64,000 bases of DNA from the NCBI RefSeq assembly GCF_900100355.1, contig NZ_FNFH01000001.1, positions 696,963-760,962 of the forward strand, given 5' to 3'. The position numbers were made by a program, and so were the translations under genes. This document shows positions 28,190 to 37,206 of the stretch, piece after piece. The notes below the pieces were generated by a model, which was given only the letters and a program-made list of their open reading frames with translations, had not been told where the DNA came from and searched no databases. The stretch's first letter is position 1, and each line of letters opens with the position of its first letter. Source of the stretch: Microbulbifer yueqingensis. Its GTDB lineage: Bacteria > Pseudomonadota > Gammaproteobacteria > Pseudomonadales > Cellvibrionaceae.

Positions 28190-29407
28190 TCAGTTACTGA
28201 TAAAGGTTTCGGGATCCACTACGCGCACTCCCAGGTCGGGAGTTGCAGCGCCGCGCCTTCCCGGGGACTCAAACCGGAGCTCGCCACCGGAGATCGCCCG
28301 CAGTTTACGGGCATAAGCGTTTTCGGTGGCAGGATTACCTGCGAGCAGGAAGGCCTGGGTGAAATGCTCGCGCGAACTTTTGACATCCCCCAGGCGGAAG
28401 CTTGTGAGTCCCATCAGGAAGTGAAAACGATGGTCGTCTTCGTGCTGCCGTAAGGCACGTTTCAGCTGTTTTTCTGCGTCCGCGTAATTCCCGTCCTCAT
28501 AGGCGCTACGTGCCTGGTAGTACAGGAAGTAAGGATTGTGCGCCCGGTGGTGGCGAGCGCGTTTCGCATAGGCGTCTGCCAGCCCGGTTCGACCACTGAC
28601 GCGATAGAGCCGCTCGAGGTTACTGATTGCCACGAGGTGGGCGGAGTCCAGGGCCAGGGCCTGTTGGTAGCTCTGCTCTGCCTCGCTGACATGCCCTGCG
28701 CGACTGTACAGCGCACCGAGGTTGGACCAGAGATCGCTGCTGCCGGGCTGCAGGTCAATGGCCTTGCGCAGGTGCCTGAAGGCCGCACCGTGGTCCCCGG
28801 CCTGCATCAGTTCGATACCGCGGTTACTGTAATACTGGGCAAAGGCCTGCCGGTCCGTGAGCCGCCGCTGGTCGTAAACCGGGTCGTAGGCCTCCAGGTT
28901 GAAATCCACCACCCGCCGGCCGAGCCTGCTCTCGGACACCATGTTGATGTGCCGGTAAACTACAAAAGTCTGCTCCTCGGCACTATCCCACACCGGTGGA
29001 ATATCCACCTCATTGAAATAGGCCGCCGCACCCAGCTCCCGTGTCATCGCCACCATCATCAGGGTGAAAGCGAGGCAGTTACCCCGCTGCTGGTGCCAGG
29101 TTTCACTGGCCGTGAGGGTACTGCCGGCGTGGTAACTGACCTGGAAGCCGTTGTTGCCAAAGTCACGGACCAGTGCTGCCAGGCGCAATGCGGGACGGGC
29201 TTGCGGCGCTACCGTGGCCAGGTAGTCGCGCATCCCTGGTGAGAGCGCCAGCAGGTCCCGCTCGGGCAATTCGGCGCTCGTGACCGGACGGCCGACAATC
29301 GCTTCACCGGAGAGTAGGGAAGAGAGATCAGCCGGGGCAGCCGGCTCAGGCAGGCTGGCACACCCGCCCAGACCGAGCAGTACCAGCACGAGCAGTGGGG
29401 TTTTCAT
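28190..29407 (-). CDS. Lipoprotein with transglutaminase-like and TPR domains
   Basis: 405 residues from ATG 29407; AGGGG lies nine bases upstream, better than for the ATG at 29413. The lipobox LGLGGC gives a short signal peptide, so the protein is membrane-anchored in the periplasm. Residues about 110-180 look like a transglutaminase-type cysteine fold: RGNCLAFT (Cys), YRHINMV (His) and VVDFNLEAYDP (Asp) could form the triad. Four or five TPR units follow (YYSNRGIELMQAGDHGAAFRHLRKAIDLQPG..., DLWSNLGALYSRAGHVSEAEQSYQQAL). Such proteins may process or bind periplasmic peptides. Divergent from the POT symporter. Confidence 0.8.
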   Translation of the reverse strand: MKTPLLVLVLLGLGGCASLPEPAAPADLSSLLSGEAIVGRPVTSAELPERDLLALSPGMRDYLATVAPQARPALRLAALVRDFGNNGFQVSYHAGSTLTASETWHQQRGNCLAFTLMMVAMTRELGAAAYFNEVDIPPVWDSAEEQTFVVYRHINMVSESRLGRRVVDFNLEAYDPVYDQRRLTDRQAFAQYYSNRGIELMQAGDHGAAFRHLRKAIDLQPGSSDLWSNLGALYSRAGHVSEAEQSYQQALALDSAHLVAISNLERLYRVSGRTGLADAYAKRARHHRAHNPYFLYYQARSAYEDGNYADAEKQLKRALRQHEDDHRFHFLMGLTSFRLGDVKSSREHFTQAFLLAGNPATENAYARKLRAISGGELRFESPGRRGAATPDLGVRVVDPETFISN

Positions 29408-29755
29408 TGTCATTTTCCCCTGTGAGATCACTTTCTTACAGGATTAAACACTAAATTCGCCGCCTGTGAATACCTGAATGGCAAATTGGCCGGTTTCAAA
29501 TGCAACCATTCGCCTGCCCCAGAGACTGCTGTTAAACTCAAGGACTTGTGCTGGAAATGCCGCAGGTTGAAACACCGCTTCGGCGGGAATCGGCCAGTGC
29601 CGCGGAATTTCCACAACCAACGCGGACCGGGAAGTACCACGCTTTCGCAGAGTGCCGGCGCAGTTGCGACCACCACCGGCATATTGGTCGAGTTTTCGAC
29701 CGCCCCGTGAAAGCCGGGCCCCCAACTAAAGCTATAACAACTGGAATTTCAGGTT
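29408..29755. other. Divergent intergenic region, no gene seen
   Basis: About 350 bases between the minus-strand lipoprotein and the plus-strand POT symporter. Open frames here lack ribosome sites and family features. It should carry both promoters, but I could not single out a convincing hexamer pair or operator. Confidence 0.5.
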
Positions 29756-31288
29756 ATGTCGTCCAACACACACCAGAACAGCGATGGCTTCTTTGGCCAT
29801 CCCAAAGGGCTCTCCACCCTGTTCTTTACCGAAATGTGGGAGCGCATGAGCTATTACGGTATGCGCGCCCTGCTCGTACTGTTCATGACCGCGAGCCTGC
29901 AACAGGAAGGCCTGGCGTTCACCGTGGCAGCAGCGACTGCCATCTATGGTCTCTATACCGGCGCAGTTTACTTCCTGGGCCTGCCAGGTGGCTGGATCGC
30001 CGACCGCCTGCTCGGCGGGCAGCGCACCGTCTGGTACGGCGGCATCATCATCATGTGCGGCCATATCGTGCTGGCCATACCCAGTGACAGCACCTTCTTC
30101 GTGGGCCTCATCCTGGTGGCCACCGGTACCGGCCTGCTGAAGCCCAATATCAGCGCGCTGGTGGGCCATCTGTACTCGTCTGACGATGTACGCCGCGACA
30201 GCGGCTACGCCCTCTACTACATGGGCATTAACATCGGTTCTGTACTCGGCTACCTGATCTGCGGCTACTTCGGTGAGAAAGTTGGCTGGCACTGGGGCTT
30301 CGGTGCCGCGGCCGTGGGCATGGCCATCGGCCTGATCCAGTACCGCAAGACCATCGGCAACCTGGGCGATGCCAGCCTGAAGCCGGAACACCCCATGACC
30401 CCCGCGGGCGAGAAGAAGGCCTGGGGCACCATCTGGGCGGTTGTCGCGGCAGTGGCGGCGATCACCGCCCTGACCATGACCGGTGCCATCGCCATCAACC
30501 CGGTGGCCGTGGCCCAGTATGTGGCCGTGGCCTTTACCCTGATTTTCTTCGCCTACTACGCCTACATCTATTTTGGCGGCAACCTGACCGAAGTTGAGAA
30601 GAAACGCATGTGGGCCCTGTTCCTGGTATGCGTGGCGTCAGCCTGCTTCTGGTCCGGCTTCGAGCAGGCGGGTTCCTCCCTCAACCTGTTCGGCCGTGAC
30701 TACACCGACCGCATGATCGGCTCCTTCGAGATCCCGGCCTCCTGGTTCCAGAACGTCAACCCGATGTTCATCATCATCCTTTCGCCGTTCTTCGCCGCCC
30801 TGTGGATCAACCTGGGCAAGCGCATGATCACCCCGTCCTACGGTATGAAGTGCGCCATCGGCCTGATCATCATGGCCAGCGGCTTTATCGTCATGTTCTT
30901 CGCTGCCCAGTACGCTGCCGAGGGCCTGAAAGTGGCGCCCTACTGGCTGGTAACCACTTACTTCCTGCATACGGTGGGTGAACTCTGCCTGAGCCCGGTG
31001 GCCCTGAGTGCGGTCAGCAAGCTGTCCCCGCGCCGCTTCGCCGGCCAGATGATGGGCGTGTTTGTACTGACCTACTCCATCGGCAACATCATCGCCGGCC
31101 TGCTGGCGGGCAACTTCGACCCCAACAACGTATCTGAGCTGCCGAACCTGTACCTGCAGATCGCCGTATTCAGCATCGGCATCGGTGCCGTGATCGCGCT
31201 GATCAGCCTGAAATCCAAGAAATGGGAAGGTCACAGCGAGGTGTCGCAACCGGTAGAGCCGGCCGAGACTGCTGCCAGGACTGTCTGA
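29756..31288 (+). CDS. Proton-dependent oligopeptide transporter (POT/PTR family)
   Basis: 510 residues with about fourteen hydrophobic segments. The POT signature FFTEMWERMSYYGMRALLVLFM (helix 1, ExxERxxYYG) and GGWIADRLLGGQRTVWYGG (loop 2-3 MFS motif) are clear, as is the late FFLHTVGELCLSPVALSAVSKLSP motif. These inner-membrane symporters import di- and tripeptides with protons. The ATG has a weak site (CAGGTT). Located near two TonB receptors and a transglutaminase-like lipoprotein, suggesting peptide scavenging. A terminator follows. Confidence 0.95.
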   Translation: MSSNTHQNSDGFFGHPKGLSTLFFTEMWERMSYYGMRALLVLFMTASLQQEGLAFTVAAATAIYGLYTGAVYFLGLPGGWIADRLLGGQRTVWYGGIIIMCGHIVLAIPSDSTFFVGLILVATGTGLLKPNISALVGHLYSSDDVRRDSGYALYYMGINIGSVLGYLICGYFGEKVGWHWGFGAAAVGMAIGLIQYRKTIGNLGDASLKPEHPMTPAGEKKAWGTIWAVVAAVAAITALTMTGAIAINPVAVAQYVAVAFTLIFFAYYAYIYFGGNLTEVEKKRMWALFLVCVASACFWSGFEQAGSSLNLFGRDYTDRMIGSFEIPASWFQNVNPMFIIILSPFFAALWINLGKRMITPSYGMKCAIGLIIMASGFIVMFFAAQYAAEGLKVAPYWLVTTYFLHTVGELCLSPVALSAVSKLSPRRFAGQMMGVFVLTYSIGNIIAGLLAGNFDPNNVSELPNLYLQIAVFSIGIGAVIALISLKSKKWEGHSEVSQPVEPAETAARTV

Positions 31289-31335
31289 TACCAACAGTAT
31301 CAGGCAAGGCAGCGTTACCCTAAACGCTGAAATCA

Positions 31336-31363
31336 GGGCCACTGGCAACAGTGGCCCTTTTTT
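31336..31363 (+). terminator. Rho-independent terminator after POT gene
   Basis: Perfect 9-bp stem GGGCCACTG-GCAA-CAGTGGCCC followed by six T, about 50 bases beyond the transporter stop. Confidence 0.95.
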
Positions 31364-31518
31364 ATGTCCGCACCATACAGCCAAGCCTGCGTCTTGCCCC
31401 CTGGAGAGTCCCTTTCCCTCCACTGCACGGGCCACAATCAAGCGCCGGCCTGCACCGGGTAGCAGGCAGTCCTCCGGGAGCCGGTGAAGGGAACTACTGC
31501 CCCAGAATCATTCTCCGC

Positions 31519-32340
31519 TCAGGCAAGCAGGTGAATATTGAGCCAGATGAAGCGGGCCCCGATCACGAACAGCAGGCCGCCGAAGCAGTTCTTGAGCATC
31601 CGGGGAGACAGGCGGTGTGCCAGCAGGGCACCGAAGCGCGCGAACAGGGCGCTGGCCAGCACTATGCCGAGAAACGCCGGCCAGTAGACATAACCGCTGC
31701 TCCAGGGGGGCAGCAGCGGGTTGCCCCAGCCCTGGATCGCGAAGCTGATCGCCCCGGCCACGGCAATCGGCAGGCCGCAGGCGGCGGAGGTGGCCACCGC
31801 GCGCTGTATCTGGACGTGGCTGCGGGAAAGGAAGGGTACGGTGAGCGAGCCACCCCCGATACCGAAGATCGCTGACGCCCAGCCGATGACGCCGCCGGCT
31901 GTGGTAAGGCCGGCGGCGCCTGGCAACCTGCCGCCGTCCTCCGGCAGGGGCGCCGAACGCAGGCCGTCCAGCCACATCTTGGCGGCGATGAGGATTGCGA
32001 ATACACCGATCAGTAACTGCAACCAGGGCCCCGGCAGCAGGTCTGCGGTGACCCCACCCAGCCAGGAACCCAGCAGGATTCCAGGGACCATCACGCGGAA
32101 GATACGCCAGTCCACAGCCCCCTTGAGGTGGTGGGTGCGAATGGAGCTGACGGAGGTGACAACGATGGTCGCCAGTGAGGTGGCCACCGCCATATGGGTG
32201 AGGATGTCCGGGGCGATACCCCGGGCAGTGAATACCAGCACCAGCGCCGGCACAATAATCAGTCCGCCGCCGACACCGAACAGGCCGGCGATGGTGCCGG
32301 CCACGGCGCCAACGGCCAGGTAAACCAGGAGCGTCTCCAT
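31519..32340 (-). CDS. TauE/SafE-family permease
   Basis: 273 residues, about eight membrane segments. The duplicated family motif appears twice: AGLFGVGGGLIIVP near the N-terminus and SAIFGIGGGSLTVPFLS in the second half. TauE/SafE proteins export or import small sulfur- or carbon-containing anions such as sulfite, sulfoacetate or taurine products; the substrate cannot be deduced. The ATG at 32340 starts METLLVYLAVGAVAGT; the frame is open further upstream but without family sequence. Confidence 0.88.
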   Translation of the reverse strand: METLLVYLAVGAVAGTIAGLFGVGGGLIIVPALVLVFTARGIAPDILTHMAVATSLATIVVTSVSSIRTHHLKGAVDWRIFRVMVPGILLGSWLGGVTADLLPGPWLQLLIGVFAILIAAKMWLDGLRSAPLPEDGGRLPGAAGLTTAGGVIGWASAIFGIGGGSLTVPFLSRSHVQIQRAVATSAACGLPIAVAGAISFAIQGWGNPLLPPWSSGYVYWPAFLGIVLASALFARFGALLAHRLSPRMLKNCFGGLLFVIGARFIWLNIHLLA

Positions 32341-32390
32341 TCCCCTCCCCTTCTCCCCTCCCTGCAGCAGGGTGGGAAATCCTTGCGCAA

Positions 32391-32417
32391 ATAAAAGGGT
32401 ACCCGGCATTCCCGGGT
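32391..32417 (-). terminator. Probable terminator after MBL hydrolase gene
   Basis: On the minus strand, just past the hydrolase stop at 32423, a short stem ACCCGG-loop-CCGGGT is followed by ACCCTTTTATTT. The stem is only six pairs and the T-run interrupted, so strength is uncertain. Confidence 0.45.
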
Positions 32418-32422
32418 CAACC

Positions 32423-33190
32423 CTAGGTTTCGATAGCGAGCCAGTCGAAGCCCTGCTGCTGGCAGGCAAAAATGCAGTTGGCCACGCGCCCGGCCGGCTC
32501 CGCCAGTGCGGCCCGGGCCAGGTCCACGGTATTGTTTTTCTCGCTGATATGGGCCACGACGAGGTGCTGCAGTCTTTCGTAGCCCACCCGCTGCAGGAAA
32601 CCGGCCGCCTGCTGGTTGCTCAGGTGCCCGTAGGCGCCGCCCACACGTCGTTTCAGGGATGGCGGATAGGGCCCGTGGGCCAGCATGCGCGGATCGTGAT
32701 TGGCCTCGAGTACCAGTGCATCACAGCCACTGTAGTGCTCTTCCACGTGGGGTGTCACGGTGCCAAGGTCGGTAAGGATACCCAGGCTGCGCCCGCGGCA
32801 GCGGAACACAAACTGCGCCGCCTCCCGCGCATCGTGGGGTACGGCCACCGGCGTGACCTGGATATCAGCCACATCAAAGGGCCGGTGACCCTCGATCAGG
32901 TGGACGGCCGGCAGCTTGCCAATGTCGCGGGCACGAAGGGTACCCGGGGTAAGGTAGACCGGAAGCCCATACTTGCGGGCGAGTGGAGCGACCCCGGAAA
33001 GGTGGTCGCTGTGCTCGTGGGTGACGAGGATGGCCGACAGGTCCGCAGGAGTCATGCCGAGCCGCGCCATGCGCCGCTCGGTCTCCTTGATGGTGAAACC
33101 ACAGTCCACCAGCAGGCAGTGCTCGCCACTGGCGACGAGGGTGCCATTCCCCCTGCTGCCGCTTCCCAGTGAAGCGAACCGCAGCGCCAT
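32423..33190 (-). CDS. MBL-fold metal-dependent hydrolase
   Basis: 255 residues. The zinc-binding motif THEHSDH lies near residue 57, with a later ALVLEANHDPRML and VVAHISEKNN supplying further ligands. It is the YycJ/PhnP-like phosphodiesterase branch of the metallo-beta-lactamase superfamily, substrate unknown. The ATG overlaps the bamC stop (TGATG), so the two are translationally coupled. The dapA-bamC-MBL order is conserved in Pseudomonas-type genomes, where purC usually follows; purC is absent here. Confidence 0.9.
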   Translation of the reverse strand: MALRFASLGSGSRGNGTLVASGEHCLLVDCGFTIKETERRMARLGMTPADLSAILVTHEHSDHLSGVAPLARKYGLPVYLTPGTLRARDIGKLPAVHLIEGHRPFDVADIQVTPVAVPHDAREAAQFVFRCRGRSLGILTDLGTVTPHVEEHYSGCDALVLEANHDPRMLAHGPYPPSLKRRVGGAYGHLSNQQAAGFLQRVGYERLQHLVVAHISEKNNTVDLARAALAEPAGRVANCIFACQQQGFDWLAIET

Positions 33191-34365
33191 CAGATCAGGT
33201 TCTGGCGAATGGCCATCAGCATTTCGGCGGCCCGCGCCCGCTTCAGGGGCTTGCCACTGGTGTCGCGCACCCGCACCTCGACCGCGTCGGGCGTGCTGCG
33301 AACCACCACGATGTAGCCGGGAATCTCCGCGCCGGTAGCGCCACCCAGGCCGGTCATGCTGCCGAACAGCGCGGGATCCGTGGCCGGGTCCAGGTTGGCG
33401 AGCAGCTGTTCCAGGGTCACCCTCGACGCTGCCTCCGCGCGTTTGTCTTCCTTCTCAGAGCCACCCCAGGAGAACCAGCCACCATCTTCCTCCTCGTCGG
33501 TCAGCTCGCGGCTCTCATCATACGTAACGTAGAAGAGGCGCCGGCTATCGTCCTCCAGGTGCATACGGTATGCACCGGAGTTCACCGCATGGGCCACAGT
33601 GGCCCAGGCCCGGTCCATGGACAGGTCGAGGGAGATGAAGGGATCCCTGTTCGCCGGTTCACGCAGCTGCACTTTGACAGAGCCGCCCCCGATTGCCTGG
33701 GCCACCAGTGACGCCGCCGCGCCCGATGATTCGGCTGCCAGGGCGGTGGACATCTCATCGATCATCCAGCCCTCACGTTCCGGGCTCGATGAGCGTGCGG
33801 GCCAGGCCACCTCAGTGCGCGGGTCCTCCCGAGGCAGGGAAAGATGGCGCACGTGGATCTCGGTGGTGTCCGGCTGTACGCCGGACTCGACGCGCAACCG
33901 GTACTTGTCCTTGGTCTCCGGGCTGTCCCGGAAACTCAGCCAGGTGGTTTCCATAATGCCTGCTGTGGCATCGGAGGTTGCCAGCTGCAGGCCGGAGGTG
34001 CGCAGGAAGAAATGCAGCTGCGGCCAGACCTCCTCGGGCGGCTGCGAAACCAGGACCCAGCGACGGTCGCCGAGCTTCTGGATCTTGACTCGATCCAGGC
34101 CGACGTTGACCGCCAGCGCCTGCGGCCGGGGCACTTCGAACTCCTCCGGCTCCCCATTACCGCTGCTGCTGATCTGGGGCACCTCGTAAAGCTCTTCCTG
34201 TTGCTTGGGCGTCACACCCTCAGGCATTTGCAGCGGCGGCAGGCTGTCCGCCTGCTGGTAGTCGTTGCTGCGGTCGCGAAAGTAGCCGTCATCTCCAAAG
34301 ATACCGCAGCCGGAAAGGGCCACGCCGGCGATACAGAGTGCAGCCCTGGCAGTCAGTCTTGTCAT
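33190..34365 (-). CDS. bamC: Outer membrane assembly lipoprotein BamC
   Basis: 391 residues. Lipobox VALSGC at about residue 15-20 is followed by the long unstructured N-terminal segment that binds BamD (GYFRDRSNDYQQADSLPPLQMPEGV). Two helix-grip-like domains follow, including DRRWVLVSQPPEEVWPQLHFFL and RAWATVAHAVNSGAYRMHLEDDSRRLFYVTY. BamC is an accessory part of the BAM complex inserting outer-membrane barrels, relevant in a genome so rich in TonB receptors. Located directly downstream of dapA as in other gammaproteobacteria. Confidence 0.92.
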   Translation of the reverse strand: MTRLTARAALCIAGVALSGCGIFGDDGYFRDRSNDYQQADSLPPLQMPEGVTPKQQEELYEVPQISSSGNGEPEEFEVPRPQALAVNVGLDRVKIQKLGDRRWVLVSQPPEEVWPQLHFFLRTSGLQLATSDATAGIMETTWLSFRDSPETKDKYRLRVESGVQPDTTEIHVRHLSLPREDPRTEVAWPARSSSPEREGWMIDEMSTALAAESSGAAASLVAQAIGGGSVKVQLREPANRDPFISLDLSMDRAWATVAHAVNSGAYRMHLEDDSRRLFYVTYDESRELTDEEEDGGWFSWGGSEKEDKRAEAASRVTLEQLLANLDPATDPALFGSMTGLGGATGAEIPGYIVVVRSTPDAVEVRVRDTSGKPLKRARAAEMLMAIRQNLI

Positions 34366-34439
34366 TATTGGTTCCTATGCTTCAAACCTTTCGGTCCCGG
34401 ATTCCCGGCCGCCCCGGGCCTGTCGCCGGGGACATTTAT

Positions 34440-35315
34440 TCAAAGTACGCCGGCACTGCGCAGGGCCTCCCGCAGGGCCCCGTGGTGTTGTGCCGAAAGC
34501 GGGGTCAGGGGCAGGCGGATGCCGCTGTCGATACGTCCCATTTCACACAGCGCCCACTTGACCGGGATGGGATTGGACTCCAGGAACAGCGCCCTGTGCA
34601 GCACCTGGATCCGCTGGTCAATAGCCCGCGCCGTCTCGGAATCGCCCTTCAGGGCTGCCTCGCACATCTGCGCCACCGCCGCTGGCGCAACGTTGGCAGT
34701 TACGCTGATGTCGCCATGGCCCCCGGCCAGCATCAGCTCCAGGGCAGTGGCGTCATCGCCAGAATAGACCGCGAAATCCTGCGGGAGTATTTCGAGCAAC
34801 TCCCGGGCCCGGTCCAGGTCGCCGGTGGCCTCCTTGATCCCCACGATATTACCGATCGAGGACAGGCGGCGGACGGTTTCCGGCAGCATGTCGACCGCGG
34901 TCCGGCCGGGCACGTTGTAGAGAATCTGCGGGATCGCCACGGCCCTGGCAATGGCCTTGTAGTGCTGGTACAGCCCCTCCTGGGTGGGCTTGTTGTAGTA
35001 AGGGGTCACCAGCAGGCAGGCATCCGCCCCGCACTTGGCGGCATTTTCCGTCAGCTCCACGGCTTCGGTAACCGAGTTGGCCCCCGTCCCCGCAATCACC
35101 GGGATACGGCCGGCCACCTGGTCCACCACGCGGCGGATAACCTCCAGGTGCTCGTTCACGCTCAGGGTGGCAGATTCACCGGTAGTCCCCACGGCCACGA
35201 TCGCGCGGGTCCCCTGCTCGATATGCCACTCCACCAGGTTGTGCAGGCTGTCCCAGTCGAGGCCGCCGTCTGCATACATCGGGGTGGCCAGGGCCACCAT
35301 ACTGCCGGAAAACAT
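34440..35315 (-). CDS. dapA: 4-hydroxy-tetrahydrodipicolinate synthase
   Basis: 291 residues, canonical DapA length. The Schiff-base lysine is in GIKEATGD (about residue 162) and the proton-relay tyrosine in [12 protein letters not shown] (about 133); the TTG box [10 protein letters not shown] is near 44. It condenses pyruvate and aspartate semialdehyde in lysine/diaminopimelate synthesis. AAGGAG lies at good spacing. 74 bases separate it from bamC, which is probably in the same transcript. Confidence 0.97.
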   Translation of the reverse strand: MFSGSMVALATPMYADGGLDWDSLHNLVEWHIEQGTRAIVAVGTTGESATLSVNEHLEVIRRVVDQVAGRIPVIAGTGANSVTEAVELTENAAKCGADACLLVTPYYNKPTQEGLYQHYKAIARAVAIPQILYNVPGRTAVDMLPETVRRLSSIGNIVGIKEATGDLDRARELLEILPQDFAVYSGDDATALELMLAGGHGDISVTANVAPAAVAQMCEAALKGDSETARAIDQRIQVLHRALFLESNPIPVKWALCEMGRIDSGIRLPLTPLSAQHHGALREALRSAGVL

Positions 35316-35420
35316 CCTAACTCCTTAACTTATGCCCCTTTGGGCGTGGGGAGACCGCCGTGAACAAACCGGTATGTTACTGATGGCGCCCTGAGGATGC
35401 CAGAGCCGGGCTTGCCAACC

Positions 35421-36386
35421 TCAGCGCCGGTCGCGGCGGCGTTTCTTCTTGCGCTTGCGCACACCGTCGTAAATTCCGGCCTCGCCCGGCGGACGCGTCT
35501 TGAAGCGCCGGTGCACCCACATGTACTGCTCGGGCAGCTCGCGAATCCGCGATTCCACAAACTGATTGACCAGCATCGCGTCCCGCAGTTCGTCGCCGGA
35601 GGGAATTTCGCCGATCGGCGGGTAAACCTTGACCAGGTAACCGCTGCCGTCCTCCAGTCGCCGGACGGTATAGGGCACCACCAGGGCACGCCCAACCCGG
35701 GCAAAGCGTGAAGTGCCGGTCACTGTAGCCGCCTGCTGGCCGAACAGGGGGGCAAAGACTCCCTGCTTGATGCCGTAGTCCTGGTCCGGGGCGTACCAGA
35801 CGGCCCGGCCGCGCTTGAGCGCCCGCAGCATGCCGCGTACATCCTTGCGCTGGAAAACCTCGGAGTCCTCTCCGTGGCGCTCGCGCCCCTTGCGCTGCAT
35901 ATAGTCATAAACCGCATTCTTGTGCGGCCGGTACATACCATCCACCGGGTGGCTCAGGGACATGAACTGGGCGCCGATTTCCAGGGTGGTGAAGTGCATG
36001 GCCAGCATAACCACGCCCTGCCCCCGGGCTGCAGGGTCCTGCAGGTGCTCCAGTCCCTCGATCGTAAAGCGCTGGCGCAGCCATGCGCTGCTGCGGAACC
36101 AGGCCATGCCGGTTTCCATAAGGGCGATGCCATTGGACTCGAAGTTCCGCCGCAGCAGGGACTCCCGCTCGGCAGCGGACCATTCCGGGAAGCACAGGGC
36201 CAGGTTGCGCTCGGCAATAAGCCGGCGGCTTGGCGCCAGATGCAGCATCGCGCGGCCCAGTACGCGGCCGATGGACAGCTGCCAGCGATATGGTAGCTGG
36301 GCGACAAGGTACCAGAGCCCGAACAGCAGCCAGGTGAGCCAGTAGCGCGGATGCAGCAGCGCCGCGCGAAAATGCGGTTTTTCCAT
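35421..36386 (-). CDS. lpxL: Lipid A late acyltransferase, LpxL/LpxP type
   Basis: 321 residues. One N-terminal membrane segment (WLTWLLFGLWYLVAQLP) is followed by the catalytic HX4E-like motif HFTTLE, the LpxL-typical VWYAPDQDYGIKQGVFAPLFG and a basic C-terminal tail (RKRKKKRRRDRR). It adds the secondary lauroyl (or similar) chain to Kdo2-lipid A at the inner membrane. LpxL and LpxP cannot be separated by eye. The ribosome site is weak. Stands between dapA and the DUF2789 gene. Confidence 0.9.
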   Translation of the reverse strand: MEKPHFRAALLHPRYWLTWLLFGLWYLVAQLPYRWQLSIGRVLGRAMLHLAPSRRLIAERNLALCFPEWSAAERESLLRRNFESNGIALMETGMAWFRSSAWLRQRFTIEGLEHLQDPAARGQGVVMLAMHFTTLEIGAQFMSLSHPVDGMYRPHKNAVYDYMQRKGRERHGEDSEVFQRKDVRGMLRALKRGRAVWYAPDQDYGIKQGVFAPLFGQQAATVTGTSRFARVGRALVVPYTVRRLEDGSGYLVKVYPPIGEIPSGDELRDAMLVNQFVESRIRELPEQYMWVHRRFKTRPPGEAGIYDGVRKRKKKRRRDRR

Positions 36387-36569
36387 GAGTCAGTGGGATT
36401 TCGTTACCGGCAGAATGGTAGAAAGCGGCGCATTATAGCGGATAAAAGCCACCCAATGCGCCGGAGGCAGGCCGATTTTGGCGATCGCTGCCGGTATCCG
36501 CCAGGGAAACTGGCCAGCAGTGACTACTGGCAGACAGGCAAGCCCGGATGAACCCGGGGCGGGACAGTT

Positions 36570-36803
36570 TTAGTGGCGCAACAGCGTATCCAGCTCGTCA
36601 ACCACCTCGCACCAGTCCGAGTCATCCTCAATCGCCTGCTCCAGGAAGCGACGCTGGTTTTCTGACCAGAAAGATGCCTTGGCGAGCTTTTCCTCTCCGG
36701 ACAGGTGGTGACGCCCCAGGAACTCATCGATGGCGGCATCCTCGGACGCGAGTCCCAGCTGGGCAAACAGGTCGTTGAGCGAATGATGGGTGGAAGTATC
36801 CAT
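36570..36803 (-). CDS. DUF2789 domain protein
   Basis: 77 residues with the DUF2789 pattern SLNDLFAQLGLASEDAAIDEFLGRHHL...ASFWSENQRRFLEQAIEDDSDW. Function unknown. GGAG lies five bases before the ATG. Solitary minus-strand gene upstream of lpxL. Confidence 0.9.
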   Translation of the reverse strand: MDTSTHHSLNDLFAQLGLASEDAAIDEFLGRHHLSGEEKLAKASFWSENQRRFLEQAIEDDSDWCEVVDELDTLLRH

Positions 36804-37206
36804 TGTGACTCCGGCTGCAAATTGCTTTCGAAAATCGACTGTGCTGCACCAATCTACTGATTATAGTGGCTGTCCGTAAAGGGCTACCGGACCCGCAGAT
36901 GCAGATTGGGGCCCGGCGAACCTCCTACGCCTGCAACAACGCGCGCCATCTTTGCCTCCCTGAATAGCCCGGGGACTGCCCCTGACCTCCCGCAGGGATG
37001 ACTGCGGAGCAACATGCCCAGCCCCCGCCACAAACCCCAGCCAGGCATCGCCCAGGATGTTTGGTGACCCAGGTCACACTAACTGACGCTTCAGGTCCCC
37101 GATCCGCGCTTCGATGATTCCCCGCGCATGGACAGACTGATAGTCTCAATACCGCTGTAAAAATAAAAACTATTCCCAATAAAAGCAAAAGCATGAGGAT
37201 CGCCCC
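36804..37206 (+). promoter_or_regulatory. Intergenic region with CRP-like site upstream of receptor gene
   Basis: No gene in about 400 bases. At 37063-37078 the sequence GGTGA-CCCAGG-TCACA is a nearly perfect match to the CRP/Vfr consensus TGTGA-N6-TCACA (nine of ten half-site bases), centred about 135 bases before the receptor start at 37207. This suggests cAMP-dependent control of the receptor by carbon status. Pattern match only. Confidence 0.55.
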
